From assembly GCA_958009055.1 (NCBI GenBank), contig OY253659.1, positions 434,001 to 498,000 of the forward strand: a stretch of DNA of 64,000 nucleotides, written 5' to 3'. Shown in pieces: positions 1 through 10,189 of this stretch. Position numbers and translations under genes: made by a program. The notes under the pieces are model-generated. The model was not told the origin of the DNA. It saw nothing but the letters and a program-made list of their open reading frames with translations, and searched no databases. How positions within the stretch are numbered: the stretch's first letter is position 1; the number at the start of each line of letters is the position of its first letter. The DNA comes from Choricystis sp. odSpoLacu1 (Eukaryota > Chlorophyta > Trebouxiophyceae).

Positions 1-2117
1 CAGCTGCCGCGGTCGCTCGGGGCGACGGCGCGCTGGAGCTGTGGGCCCTCTCAGCCTCCCTCTCCCCCCGCCTCGTCGCCCGCTACGCCGGCCTCGCCGA
101 CGGCGCCCGCGTCCTGCTGGCCACCGACGCGCCCCCAGCGTTTGACGTGGGCGCCGAGGGCGCCCCCCCTCCACTGGTCGAGCTGTGTGTCGTCACGCCC
201 TCACGCGCCCGCCGCGACGGCGCGCCCGACCCGGACGCCCCGCCCGTTGCCCCCCTGCTGCTGACGCTGGCGGCGGATGGAGACGTGGTGGCGTGGCGCG
301 CGTCCCGGCGGGGCGGGGGGCGGGGGCCGCCGCCCGCGGGCGCGCCGCGGCCGAGGTGGGCGCGCCTCGACCTGGGGCTTCCACCTGCCGCTGGGGCGCC
401 CGCTCCCGCCCCTGGCGCTTCATCTCCACCTCGTTTCATCCCCTTCACCGCGCTGGGGGACGCGCCCCCTCGGTCGTCCGGCGTCTTCCTGTGCGGCAGT
501 TCACCCACCTGGCTCGTTTCCTCCCGCGGCTCCCTCGTCCCCCACCCCGACTCTGGCGGCCCGTCCTCCGGCTTTGCCCCCTTCCACAATGTCAACTGTG
601 TGCAAGGCTTCCTGACCGCGTCCCCCGGCGCGGCAGGCGGCGCGGGCGGCCTGCGCGTCGGCGGCCTGCCGCGCGGCGTGCGGCTCGACACGCCCTGGCC
701 GACCGCCCGCGTCCCCCTGGGCGCCGTCCCCACCTGCGTCGCCTGGCACGCCCCCTCCCGCCTGTGGGCGGTGGGCGTGCACCGGCCGAGGGCGCCGCCG
801 AGGGGGTTGCTGCCCGCGATTGCGGGGGGCGACCCGGCGGCCGCCTGGTCCTACGCTGCCGCCGACGTGGCAGCCTCGGACGGCCTGCTGGGCGTGGGGG
901 AGGTCCGCCTCATCCACCCGGGCGCGGGTGGTGGCGGGGGCGGCCGGTGGGCCACCGCGTGGCGGCACGCCGTCCACCCGGGCGAGCGCGTGACGGCCGC
1001 CGTGTCCGTCGCCCTGAGCGACGGCGGCCCGGGCACGCCCGGCCCCCTCCTCCCCTTCATCGCGGTCGGCACCGCCTTTGGCACGGGTGAAGACGCCCCC
1101 GCCTGGGGGCGCGTCCTGCTGGTGGAGGTGAGGCGGGAGGGGGTCGACGGCGCCGCGTCGGCGGTGCCGCCCGTCGGCGCGGCGCCCCTCTCCGGCCCCG
1201 GCGGCGCGGGGTGGGAGGCGTCCATCATCTATTCACGCGAGCTGCGCGGCCCCGTCACCTGCGTGTCCTCATTAGACGGCGCCCTGATCGTGGCCTACGG
1301 CTCCCGCGTCGAAGGCCACGCCTGGGCGGACGGCAGGTTGACCCGCACCGCGTTTCACGACGCGCCGACGACCGCGGTGGCCGCGCTCCCCGTCAAAAAC
1401 TTTGTCCTCGTCGCCGATGCCCACCGCGGCCTCCGCTTCCTGCACGCCATCAATGGCGTCAAGAACCTGATCGAGCTCGCCCGCGAGTTTGACGCGGCGG
1501 ATGGGACGGCCGCCGGGTATATGGTGTGTGGACGCAGGCTCGCCCTCGTGCTGGCCGACGGGGGCGGCGCCCTGCGCGTCGCCTCCTACGACGCCTCCCA
1601 CCCTGACGCCTGGCGAGGCAAGCGGTTGGTGCCGTTGGCTGCCATTCACGTGGGCGCCGCCAGCCTGGCGGCGGCCAGCGTGCGTGGCGGCGCGGTGAAA
1701 GCGGGTGGCGACGACGCGTCGACGCCGCCGCCGCGCGTGCAGGCGTGCCTGCTGCCCCGCGTGGATGGCGGGGTGGGCATGCTGTTGCCGCTGTCGGATG
1801 CAGCGACCGCGGCCACCCTGGCCGCGGTGTCCGCCGCTGCAACCACCGGCCTGGCCGCCCCGGGCGGCCTGCACGCGCGCGCTTTCCGCGACCGCGCGCT
1901 GCGCGTGCCGCGCGCGCTCGGCGGTGGCGCCCGCTGGGGCAAGCCCGCCGCCGCGGCCTCGGGGGGGGTGACAGCTGCCGTGGTGGACGGCGACCTGCTG
2001 GCGCGTTGGGCGGATGCACCGCGTGCGGCGCGTGAGAGGGTGGCGTCGCGCGCGGGGGTGAGCGCGCACGCCGCGCGCGCCGCCGTGGTGGCGCTGAGTG
2101 GGGCGTGGGGGTGGTGA
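1..2117 (+). CDS. CPSF1: CPSF1/CPSF160 (cleavage and polyadenylation factor), C-terminal part
   Basis: The frame is open from base 3 and gives 704 residues; the N-terminus lies outside the window. CPSF160 is the large beta-propeller scaffold of the nuclear mRNA 3'-end processing complex. The visible start (DGALELW) resembles the family's DGxLEIY propeller strand. From about residue 405 the CPSF_A region follows: SRELRGPVTCVSSLDG, then LPVKNFVLVADAHRGLRFL, then a block near WRGKRLVPLAAIHVGA, and a C-terminal helical tail with GLHARAFRD and VDGDLLARW, all in the order of animal and plant CPSF160. No intron is needed in this part. A TGTAA element, the usual green-algal polyadenylation signal, sits at 2128-2132 just after the TGA stop. 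Family assignment is by recalled motifs, without a search. Confidence 0.9.
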   Translation, partial: AAAVARGDGALELWALSASLSPRLVARYAGLADGARVLLATDAPPAFDVGAEGAPPPLVELCVVTPSRARRDGAPDPDAPPVAPLLLTLAADGDVVAWRASRRGGGRGPPPAGAPRPRWARLDLGLPPAAGAPAPAPGASSPPRFIPFTALGDAPPRSSGVFLCGSSPTWLVSSRGSLVPHPDSGGPSSGFAPFHNVNCVQGFLTASPGAAGGAGGLRVGGLPRGVRLDTPWPTARVPLGAVPTCVAWHAPSRLWAVGVHRPRAPPRGLLPAIAGGDPAAAWSYAAADVAASDGLLGVGEVRLIHPGAGGGGGGRWATAWRHAVHPGERVTAAVSVALSDGGPGTPGPLLPFIAVGTAFGTGEDAPAWGRVLLVEVRREGVDGAASAVPPVGAAPLSGPGGAGWEASIIYSRELRGPVTCVSSLDGALIVAYGSRVEGHAWADGRLTRTAFHDAPTTAVAALPVKNFVLVADAHRGLRFLHAINGVKNLIELAREFDAADGTAAGYMVCGRRLALVLADGGGALRVASYDASHPDAWRGKRLVPLAAIHVGAASLAAASVRGGAVKAGGDDASTPPPRVQACLLPRVDGGVGMLLPLSDAATAATLAAVSAAATTGLAAPGGLHARAFRDRALRVPRALGGGARWGKPAAAASGGVTAAVVDGDLLARWADAPRAARERVASRAGVSAHAARAAVVALSGAWGW

Positions 2118-2360
2118 AAGCTGTGTGTGTAAACAGGGGCCAACACAATTCGTAGACACCTGTTTTTTTTCTTGGCACGTCCCCGCACGTGCAACGGAGG
2201 GAGGTTGTGGGAGGCACAGACGGCGGGTCGCTGCCCGCCGGCTGCCACACCGCGCTTCGTGCGTGTTTCGCGCGCCGTTGCCCCTCTGAACTGAACTCTG
2301 AACGCCCGCCCCCCCCTCCTCATGCCAGCAGTGTTCGCCGACGGTGGACGGTCGCCTACC

Positions 2361-4194
2361 ATGCCTGCCGGCAAAGAGGCGGCAGAGGTGCGTTTGTGCG
2401 AGGCCAGGGGCGAGGCACCAAACATTGGCGCCTCGCCACACGCCCCCCCCCGCCCCGCCTCGCCGCGCCCCTCTCCTATGCCGCGGCCTCCTCCTGACAA
2501 CGCGGGCGGAGCTGGTGAAGTGGTTGTGCGCCTGCGCGTGCGCCAACCACCGCGGCGGTCGGGGTGGTCGCGTCTCGGCGAGGGTTCGCGCGACGCCAAT
2601 CGAAGGCCGTTTTTCCTGCGGGGAAGGTGGTCGTGGGGACGCCCCCGGCCCCTCTGCCGCCTCCCGCCAAGCGTGCCGGGTAGTTTGGGTGTGGCGGCAT
2701 GCGGGGTGGGCGCGCCCCGATCTGCGCGGGCGGGCGGGGGGAGGGAGGCCTGTGCTGCTGCCGGCGCAAAGCGGCCGCTGGGCGCAAGCAAAAAAGCTCA
2801 CCCCCACCTGGTCCCCGCCTCCCCTCGCTTTCCCTGCCAGGTGCCGCCCTTTCGCGTGCCCACACCCTCTCTGGCCCCCCCCCCCCCACCCCGCGCGCGC
2901 CCCCACTCCACCCGCCACCACCGCCCCCGGCCACGCGGCGCCCCTCCCGGCCGTGCCGCCTCGCTCGCTCACGCCCACCGCCGCGTCGCTCGAACGCCTG
3001 ACGCCCGGCGCCGCGGGCGGCCCCGCCGCCGAGTTTGACGCCAAACACCTGCGCTTCGTGCGGGATGCGGGCAAGGGGTCCTTCGCCCGCGTCTCCATCT
3101 GCGAGTTTTGCCCCCCCCGCGCCGCGTCGCCCGCGGGCGGTCCGCCCTCGCTCGACGACGCCGCGTCCGCCGCCTCCGGCTCGGTCACCGGCTCGCGCGG
3201 GGGCGCCTCCACCGCCCTCACCTCGTCCCGGGTGGCCGTCAAAGTGTTGGCTCCTGGTCAAGGGCCCGTGGCGGCGGCCTCGCTGATTGCGGAGGGCGCA
3301 CTGATGGCGGCGCTCGACCACCCCAACATCGTGCCCTGCTACGGCGGCGGCGTCGGCGGTGGCGGTTCATCCCACGGCGGCACCACCGCCGCCGCCGCCC
3401 TGAAAGCGGGGGGCGACAAGGGGACGCCCTTCATCGTGCAGGCGTGCGTGGATGGGGGCACGCTGCGGGACAGGGTGATTGACCAGATGTCCAAGCGCGG
3501 GCGCGCGTACACGGCCGCCGCGGCGCGCGCGTGGTCGGCCGACGTCGCTGCCGGCCTCGCCTACCTGCACACCCGGTCTCCTCCACTGATCCACCGCGAC
3601 TTGAAGCTGGAGAACATTCTGTTGACGCGGGAGGCGGGGCCGTCGGGGCATGCCACTGCTTTAATTGCCGACTTTGGCCTCGCGCGCCACGTGAGCGAGG
3701 TCGGCGACGCGGCCGCCACCGGCGACGGCTCCGCCAACGGCGCCGCGTCCGACGACTCCGCCCTGGCCGCAGAACTGGCCCTCATGCGGCGCGCCCGTAA
3801 CCTGGACCCCACCGCGTGCACGGGGTCGTTTCTGTACATGGCGCCCGAGGTTTTGAAGGGCGAAAAGTATGGGTGTGCCGCCGACGTCTTCTCCCTGGGC
3901 GTCCTCATGTCGGAACTCTTCTCCGGCGTCATCACGTCCACCGTGGTGGTGGGGCCCACGTTCAACGCGGGTGCCGCGCAGGCGCACGCGGCCAGGGTGG
4001 CGGCCGGGTACCGGCGCCCGCTCCCCGTCGGGCTCGCGCCTTCCATCAAAACCATCATCGAAGCCTGCTGGGCCGCCGACCCCGCGGCCCGCCCCTCCGC
4101 CGCCGACGTCACCATTGCCCTGGCGGAGGCGGCCCCCGATGTGGAGGGGGAGGAGGTGGTGCAGCCGGGGTGTGCGGCGTGCGTGGTGACGTGA
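2361..4194 (+). CDS. TKL/Raf-like Ser/Thr protein kinase with C-terminal CVVT
   Basis: A complete kinase domain follows a Pro/Ala-rich leader: GKGSFA loop, VAVK lysine, IHRDLKLEN catalytic loop, DFGLA, and MAPEVL with GTFLY-like GSFLYMAPE. The DVFSLGVLMSEL and CWAADPAARPSA segments are typical of TKL/Raf-like kinases. The domain frame is certain from about 3031 to the TGA at 4194. My 5' model is exon 1 at 2361-2387 (MPAGKEAAE), intron 2388-2840 (GTGCGT...CCAG), then exon 2 from 2841. It needs one C removed from the 13-C run at 2875-2887 and gives 459 residues. Without that correction the same frame reads open upstream to 2344 through low-complexity sequence. The C-terminus, CAACVVT, has a CaaX-like end with a second cysteine upstream. 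The substrate is unknown. Confidence 0.75.
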
Positions 4195-5344
4195 GAGAGA
4201 GGGGCGGCGACGGCACGCGCGACCAATGCTTTGCCGCCCGCCCTCTTTTTTTCTTGCCTCCCGCGCGCGCCCACGACGCGTCTGGGCGCCTGCGCGAAGC
4301 CCGCTGGCCCCCGTTTTTCATGTGGCTGGGGGCGGCGGGAGCTGACGATTCGCGTGTGCGTTGTTTTCACAACGCACACGTCAAAACGCGTCGTCGCTTC
4401 TTTCTTCTTCGCGCGGCTCTCGGTGCCTTGTCCCGAGTCGCCCGAACACAATCTTCCTCGCGCGCCCCAACACAATCTTCCTCGCGCGCCCCCTCCTTGA
4501 CGTGCACAACTGCCGACGAGCCGAGCCCCCACAGTGCAGCAAACAAAGAATATAAAAGACTTTCTGGATGAAAAAACAATCCATCTTTTTTCTACGACCA
4601 AAAAAAATCGGGGCCACGCGTTTCTTTTGCGCTCGTTGGCACCGCTTTTTTTTATTTCTTTCCACCCCTGTGGTTCTCCCTCCCACCAACACACTCTTCC
4701 CTTTGACTACGCACGATGTGGTGTTGTGCGAACGCACGGGGGTTTTAGTTCGCAACACTCTCTTTCTTTTTCTCCCCCCGTCTTTTTAGACCGTCTCCGG
4801 GTGGGTTGACGCGTCCCCCCCCCCCCGTCTTTTTAGACTCTCCCTTGCTTTGTCCCGCCCCGACACATACACCACCACCGACCGTCTTTAACACGGCACT
4901 TGGACGTGGCGCGCGCTTTTTGCGCGCGCCCTCTTTTTCCCCCTCGTCTTGGCGTTTTTTCTAAAACCACACCACACCCCCCGCTCTCGCCTTATTATCC
5001 CCTTGGCCATGCTAGTCAGTCTCGTGGCACATCAACAAAATCTGCTGCCCAAAAGAAACTATCATGTCGACTGCTTTTTCCCTTTCGAGGCCGGTCTTTT
5101 CCCCCCCGCCCTACAAACCTCAACAATCCCACTTCCGTTGGCCCCCATCCCCGAGGCAGGGGCCAACGAGAATAAACAATGCGCTTTGTTGGTGTGTGCC
5201 CGAGGCATCCTTTTTTTCCTTTGTGACCACCCCACCCCAAAAACCACCCGTGTGACGACAGAGAGAAAGAAAACCCACGCGACAAAAAACAGAAAAAAAA
5301 CAAGTTTTATCACAGCAAAATAAAAAGCCTCTCTCTCTCTCACC
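4195..5344. other. Long convergent intergenic region, T-rich, no gene seen
   Basis: This 1.15-kb stretch separates two genes transcribed toward each other. It is much richer in T and A than the coding sequence around it, with many T-runs on the plus strand, AATAAA at 5171-5176 and a tandem 24-mer at 4445-4492. The phrase CCGTCTTTTTAGAC occurs twice, near 4788 and 4827. Short ORFs here look like low-complexity translation and show no family motif. It probably holds both 3' UTRs. Confidence 0.6.
4445..4492. repeat. Two perfect tandem copies of a 24-bp unit
   Basis: The unit begins AACACAATCTTCCTCG and ends CGCGCCCC. Copies lie at 4445-4468 and 4469-4492, in the 3' flank of the kinase gene. Confidence 0.9.
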
Positions 5345-7747
5345 TCACGCCATCTCCCCCGGGTCCACCCTGACCAGCTCGGTGCCCCAGTTTTGTTTTT
5401 TACCGGCCGCCGTGGTGTGCACCACGCCGCTCGCCCTCTGCGCGCCCAGCCACAGGCTGCCGTCGGGGGCGGCCACGCCCCCCGTGAAGTCGCCGTTGCG
5501 CATGGCGGGCACAAAGCCGTGCAGAGGCTCGGGGGAGGGGCGGGGGACCAGGATGGGGCCTGGGGAGCGGCCGGGGGACAGGCGCACAAAGGCGGCCGAA
5601 TAGTTCAACCCGCCCCCGACGACGCTCAACGCCATGGCGGCGCCCCGGGAGGAGGCTGCGATGGCGCCGTTGAGGGCGTGGCGCCCCGGGGAGGCGACGT
5701 AGCCGTTGCGCCCGACGGTGGGGTGCCAGGTGGTGGTGGTGGCAGTGGTGGTGGTGGTGTCGCCACCGCTGCCACCGCCATCACCCGCCGCTCCCTCCTT
5801 CCAGGCCGGATCCACCCTCAAGTAAGCAATGCCCGACGCCCACCCTGCCCCCGCCACCGACACCGCGGTCTGCATGTTGGTCCACAGGTGGTAGGTGGGG
5901 GTGGAGGCGGCGGCCGGGGATGGTGCGGACGCAGCGCCGTCGTTGTCGCCACCACCACCACCTCCCGTGTCCGCCAGCACCAGCGTCACCTGCTGCAGCC
6001 TCTCATCCTTTTCGTCCAGCCTCTGGTCGGTGCCCTCCTGCTTCAGCCCCCCCCTGAACGAGCGCGCTGGCTTGCGCAGGGGCAGGGTGGGCAGCACGGC
6101 CGCGTGCGTGAGCGTGGGGGCCGCCCCCCCCGGCAACCCCGCCGCGATCAACGACGTGTTCGTCACCGCCCACGCCACGATGGACGACAGGTTGGTCCTG
6201 AAAAAGTAGGAGGAGGCCAGCACGTACTGCGTGCCCCCCCGCCGCGCGTCGGGCGGGGTGCCGAGCGCGGGGGTGGCGGGCTGCAGCGTGAACCCCAGCC
6301 GCGTCGCGGCATCCCCCCACGCCGTGTAGGCAGCCACCCGGGGGAACGCGGGCCCGCCCTCATTCAGCAGGTCCGCCTTGCGCACCCCGTACAGGGCGGC
6401 GCCCTGCAGGCGGGACGTGGAGAAGGTGTAGTGGTTGACGCCGATCCACAGCGCGTGCGCGCACTGGCCGTAGGTGGGGTAGTCCCCCAGGCACCCCCCC
6501 GCCGCGCACGCGGGGAGGCCGAGGGCGGGGTCGGTGGCCGCCGTGTCGACGTAGTAGACGCCGCGGAAGCCGTCGCGCGGGTCGCGCGTTTTGGACACGA
6601 CGACCGCCTGGCGCGACGTGCCGGCGCGCCTGGAGTAGGTGGCCACCGTCACAAAGAAGCGGCCGGGTGCAGGCTTCCTGGCGGCGTCCCTGGCGCCCGC
6701 GGCCGCTGTGTCGGTGGCGTCTGGATCGAACACGCACCCTGGGTCCGTCATGGTCGCGTTTTTGGGGACCCTGAACAGGTCGTACAGACTGAAGGGGCCC
6801 GCCACCAGGTCCCCGCTCCACACATCGAACACGGCCCACGCCGAGTTGACGGCCTGCACCAGGAAGTCGCCCCCGGCGCACAGGGCGAGGTCGGGGGGTT
6901 CGGTCAGCTTGCCGTTGACGGCCGCGTTGTCGGAGCAGTTGAGGCCAAGGACGTCCGCCAGCATGCCGGGTGGGGGGGCGCCAGCGGGGGCTTCAACAGC
7001 TGGTGCTGCCGCGTTGGGGCGGAGCTTGGCGTGGCCGGCGGGGCCGGCGCGGCCGCCGTGGCCGTGCGCAGACGCGGGGTCTGCGGGGAGGCGCGGCGAC
7101 GAGGCAGCCCCCCCCACCACCACCTCCAACCCCGCCACAGGCTCTTGTTTGGCTGTGGCAAACGCGTGCACGCCGGGCGGCAGGTGGCGGTGGCGGTGGG
7201 GCGACGGGTCGACGTCTGAGGAGTCGTCGTCGTCAGCAGCGCTCGGTTTGGCCGCCTCCTCGGCCTCTGCTTCTTCCTCCTCCTCGCGCTCGTGGGCGTC
7301 GGGGTCGATGGGGTTGCCATCCGGGTCGGCGGTGGGGTCGAACTCGGCGACCTGGGGGGGGGGGGGGGGGGAGGGGAGGGGTCGAAATTTCAAGATGCGG
7401 CGATGGGAGGCGGGGGAGAGGGCCGCCCTCCCCTCTCTCCCTCCCCTCCCTCTCTCACTCACCTCAAACGTGGGCATGTCCAGCACGCCGTCCAGCCACC
7501 GCCTCGCCGCCCGCCCGCGCAGCTTGCCGCCGGTGCCGACGTCGCCCGCGACGCGCGGCGCGTGCTTGCCGTCCCCTCCCAACGCCACCCCGGGCACGCC
7601 CCCGGACTGCCTCACATTCAAAAAGGAGAGGGTGGGGGGCGCGTCCGGGCGGGCGGCGGCGATGGCGAGCGAGTCGCGCGGCGGGACCGGCATTTCCTGC
7701 GCGCGCGCCAGGGCAGCGGCCGCCGCCAGCGCCAGGAGCAGGCGCAT
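5345..7747 (-). CDS. Large secreted protein with signal peptide and conserved GDYP core
   Basis: Two exons on the minus strand, 7747-7463 and 7351-5345, are separated by a 111-bp intron (GTGAGTGAG...CCAG). The intron is a multiple of three, so it would read through if retained. The start at 7747 was chosen because MRLLLALAAAAALARAQ is a clean signal peptide; an ATG 45 bp upstream adds only a Thr/His leader. The product is 763 residues. An acidic linker of Glu and Asp is followed by PPDLALCAGG, a DVWSGDLVAGP strand, CLGDYPTYGQ and HALWIGVNHYTF. These recall a family of secreted bacterial and algal proteins with a PDxALCxG...CLGDYP core whose biochemical role I do not know. Several N-x-S/T sites fit secretion. 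Gly/Thr tracts lie near residue 690. Confidence 0.75.
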   Translation of the reverse strand: MRLLLALAAAAALARAQEMPVPPRDSLAIAAARPDAPPTLSFLNVRQSGGVPGVALGGDGKHAPRVAGDVGTGGKLRGRAARRWLDGVLDMPTFEVSERGRGGREGRAALSPASHRRILKFRPLPSPPPPPQVAEFDPTADPDGNPIDPDAHEREEEEEAEAEEAAKPSAADDDDSSDVDPSPHRHRHLPPGVHAFATAKQEPVAGLEVVVGGAASSPRLPADPASAHGHGGRAGPAGHAKLRPNAAAPAVEAPAGAPPPGMLADVLGLNCSDNAAVNGKLTEPPDLALCAGGDFLVQAVNSAWAVFDVWSGDLVAGPFSLYDLFRVPKNATMTDPGCVFDPDATDTAAAGARDAARKPAPGRFFVTVATYSRRAGTSRQAVVVSKTRDPRDGFRGVYYVDTAATDPALGLPACAAGGCLGDYPTYGQCAHALWIGVNHYTFSTSRLQGAALYGVRKADLLNEGGPAFPRVAAYTAWGDAATRLGFTLQPATPALGTPPDARRGGTQYVLASSYFFRTNLSSIVAWAVTNTSLIAAGLPGGAAPTLTHAAVLPTLPLRKPARSFRGGLKQEGTDQRLDEKDERLQQVTLVLADTGGGGGGDNDGAASAPSPAAASTPTYHLWTNMQTAVSVAGAGWASGIAYLRVDPAWKEGAAGDGGGSGGDTTTTTATTTTWHPTVGRNGYVASPGRHALNGAIAASSRGAAMALSVVGGGLNYSAAFVRLSPGRSPGPILVPRPSPEPLHGFVPAMRNGDFTGGVAAPDGSLWLGAQRASGVVHTTAAGKKQNWGTELVRVDPGEMA

Positions 7748-7856
7748 GATGGTGTGGGTGTGGGTGCTGGGTGGGCACGCACACGAACCCAAGGGATGGA
7801 AAATGAATCAAAAAGAAGTCACAAGTGTGTGTTTTGACAAAAAAGCTCCCTCCCTG

Positions 7857-8589
7857 TCACTCCTCTGGCGCCGCGACAGACACGCACTGGCCCCTGCCCA
7901 CCGGCTCCCGGGCACACACATCAATGGCGTGCACCGCATTCAGGATGGAGGCAGCCTCCCCATTGTCCCGCCAGTAGAAGCGGGTGCCGTACTTGCCGGC
8001 CAACCGCGACCAAAACGCTTGCGGCACTTTCAAGTCCAGCGCCGCCCCCACATTAAAATTCAGGATGTTGCCGGACAGGGAGGGGTCGGCCACGCAGACG
8101 ACGGTGTCGTCGTCCACGCCCCAAAAGTCGACGATGGCGAGGCCCGGTGTTTCGGGGTAGTTTTGGGCGAGCACTCTGAGTTTCAAACCCGTGTCTTTTT
8201 CCAGCGCAGTTGCGGTGGCCGCGATGCGGGCTTCTTCACCAGGCGTCAGAAAGCCGGCGACATCGATGACGGGGGTGTAGGCGGGGGGGAGGAGGGCGGG
8301 TTTGTTGACGCCTTCGAGGCGGGCGGCAGCGCCTGAGGAGTGGGGTTAAAAAGTGGGTTCAGTTTTCATTGATTTGGAAAAGCAGTCGCGTTTCACTCTG
8401 TGTGTGTGCCCCACTCTCCACACGCCACCACGTGCCTGACGCCAGCAGCGCGGCCAGGCCCGCCGCGGCTGCCGCCGCGCCGAGCGCGCGGCGGACGGCC
8501 GCCCACGGGGACGCAGGGATGGCGGGTCGGGTGGACGCGGACGCTGGGCGGGCCGTGGCGCGGGAAAGGGGGGTTGTCGTGGCGCGCAT
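7857..8589 (-). CDS. Thylakoid lumen 15.0 kDa protein (TL15-like, TPM-related)
   Basis: Exon 1 is 8589-8424 and exon 2 is 8332-7857, giving 213 residues. The mature part carries EKDTGLKLRVLAQNYPETPG, DFWGVDDDTVV, GNILNFNVG, FWSRLAGKYG, FYW and AIDVCAREPVG. These match my recollection of the Arabidopsis thylakoid lumen 15.0 kDa protein (At5g52970) and distantly resemble TPM-domain lumen proteins such as Psb32/TLP18.3. The N-terminus is a Ser/Thr/Arg/Ala-rich transit peptide followed by a twin Arg (AAVRRALG) and an alanine-rich hydrophobic stretch, as in Tat-dependent lumen signals. The exon 1 donor is ambiguous: GTGTGG after 8424 or GTGGGG after 8415. Both keep the phase and differ by three residues. 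The function is unknown; it marks the host as photosynthetic. Confidence 0.88.
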
Positions 8590-9243
8590 TGCGAGAAAGG
8601 AAGCGGGCGGAGGAAAGGACAGGCAAACGCGGGTTGGTCGTGTCGACGTCAAGTTTTTTGTGAGGCAGACGAGCGATTGCCCACAAAAAAAGAGCATAAA
8701 ACGCCCAAACGGGGCTGTCGTGGCGGCACTCGCATCCCCCTCCAAAGCCACACGGAGAGACCCCACTCTCTGACCCACCCGCACACGCTCGCAGGAGGGG
8801 GACACTCCACCGCGCCTCGCGCACAGCGACCGTCGGCCGCGAAAGCGCCCCTGCCTGCCTTGCCTTGCCGTTGAACGCCGCCTCTCCCCCCCGCGTCGAG
8901 CTTCTGTGCTCCAGGTGCGTGCGCATGGAGGGGACGGGCGTGGGCGGGTCCACGCGCGCGCCCACACACCGTGAGCGCTTTTGCGCGCCTCAAAAACGCT
9001 TCGCGGCCGCTTGAGGCGCGCCCTGCCTCGCCCTCTCGCCCCGCCCCGCCCTTGCCTCCCCTGCCTCCCTCAGTGCGTGCAGCTTGAGCCACTGGCCCCG
9101 AGCCTGGCCGAGACCGGTCGTGGGGCGCGCAGGACGCGGGTCACACGGCCCGCGCCTCGCAATGCCTGGCCACCCATTTCCAACGCGCCCCGCCCCCCTC
9201 TCCTCCTCGCCCACAGCCGACCACCTGCCTTTCCATCCCTGCA
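8590..9243. promoter_or_regulatory. Divergent intergenic region, probable bidirectional promoter
   Basis: It lies between the start codons of the thylakoid lumen gene (minus) and the AIG1-like gene (plus). It is GC-rich with pyrimidine runs, and I see no TATA-like element at a consistent position. No ORF in it shows family motifs. It presumably holds both 5' UTRs. Confidence 0.5.
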
Positions 9244-9409
9244 ATGGCCACCACCGCCGCCCTGCGCGTCACCGCGGCCCGCGCCCTGGCCTCCCCCGCC
9301 AAACCGGCCGCAGGCAGCGGCAAAGCCTCGGACGTTGTGGAGGTCGATTACGCGGGCAGTGCCGCCGCCGCCGTGCGCAAGAGCGGCCTGGAACGGTGAG
9401 TGGGATGTG

Positions 9410-9442
<33 letters not shown>

Positions 9443-10189
9443 ACTGGGATTGGCGTCAAAGCTCCCCTCTCTCTCCTCCTGCCAACGTCAGCACGCTCCT
9501 CCCCCTCCCTCTCCAGCCCCCTCGCCGACGCCGTCTTCTGCTTCCACACCGCCGCCTTCGCCTGGTTTGTGCGCGTCTGGGCCTGGCATCTCACCCCCGC
9601 CGCCTCCTACCTCCCCGGCGCCTCGGGGTTTGGCTGGTTTTTTCGCTACCTCACGTTCTGGTCGTTCACGCTGCAAACGTGTGCCCTGGCCCTCTGCGTC
9701 GCCGCGCACGCGGTCCGAGGGGCCAAGCGGCGTGCGTCTCTCGCCCGCGTGGCGGACGATGTGTCGTGCGCGCTGTTCGGGTTGGCCAACATGGTGACCG
9801 TCATGTACTTTGGTCTCGAGGCGACCACCTCTGGCGTCGTCGAGGGTGGCGCCCTCCCCCGCCCCGCCTGGCTGGGGTGGGCCGTGCACACGGGGAATGC
9901 GGTGACGGCGTGGGCGGACCTGCTGCTGGCGCACCCGCGCTCGTTCTCGCCGCGCGCTGCAAAAGGCGCGGTGGGCATCTCGGCCGCTTACTCTGCCTGG
10001 CTCCTCATCGTCAAACTCGTGGCTGGCCGCTACCCCTACCCCGTCCTCGAAGCCCTGCCCCACCCGCACGGCTACATCGTGCTGACGGGCACCGCGGTGA
10101 GCGTGTTGGGGGGCCTGTTTGCGGTTGGGCGCGGGTTGTCGACGCCGCTGCTGCGGGTGAAGACCAAGCTGGGGTGGCCGAGTGAATGA
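9244..10189 (+). CDS. AIG1/FAR-17a (ADTRP) family multi-pass membrane protein
   Basis: Exon 1 is 9244-9395 and exon 2 is 9517-10189; the phase-2 junction completes an Arg codon and the protein has 274 residues. The AIG1/ADTRP family are intramembrane threonine hydrolases; the human members cleave fatty acid esters of hydroxy fatty acids. The family signature is visible as RYLTFWSFTLQT with the candidate nucleophile Thr near residue 97, and WAVHTGNAVTAWADLLL with the candidate His near residue 175. SAWLLIVKLVAGRYPYPVLE and a final hydrophobic helix follow, giving about six membrane segments. The first 50 residues (Ala/Lys-rich, no clear signal peptide) are extra relative to the family core and could be a targeting leader. 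The intron carries a GT microsatellite. Confidence 0.85.
9406..9440. repeat. GT dinucleotide microsatellite in intron
   Basis: About 17 GT units start just after the GTGAGTGGG donor of the AIG1-like gene. Confidence 0.95.

Noticed and set aside
1272..3242. 656-residue minus-strand ORF antisense to CPSF1 and the kinase
   Set aside because: It is Arg/Gly/His-rich nonsense from reading GC-rich coding DNA backwards and has no motif, while the plus strand is clearly CPSF1.
5393..7219. 608-residue plus-strand ORF over the secreted-protein gene
   Set aside because: It is a shadow of the minus-strand gene; the minus frame has a signal peptide, splice sites and family-like motifs.
9406..9440. GT run as a coding Cys/Val repeat (CVCVCVCV) within a longer ORF
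   Set aside because: It lies between a consensus donor and acceptor, and removing it joins the AIG1-like protein in phase.
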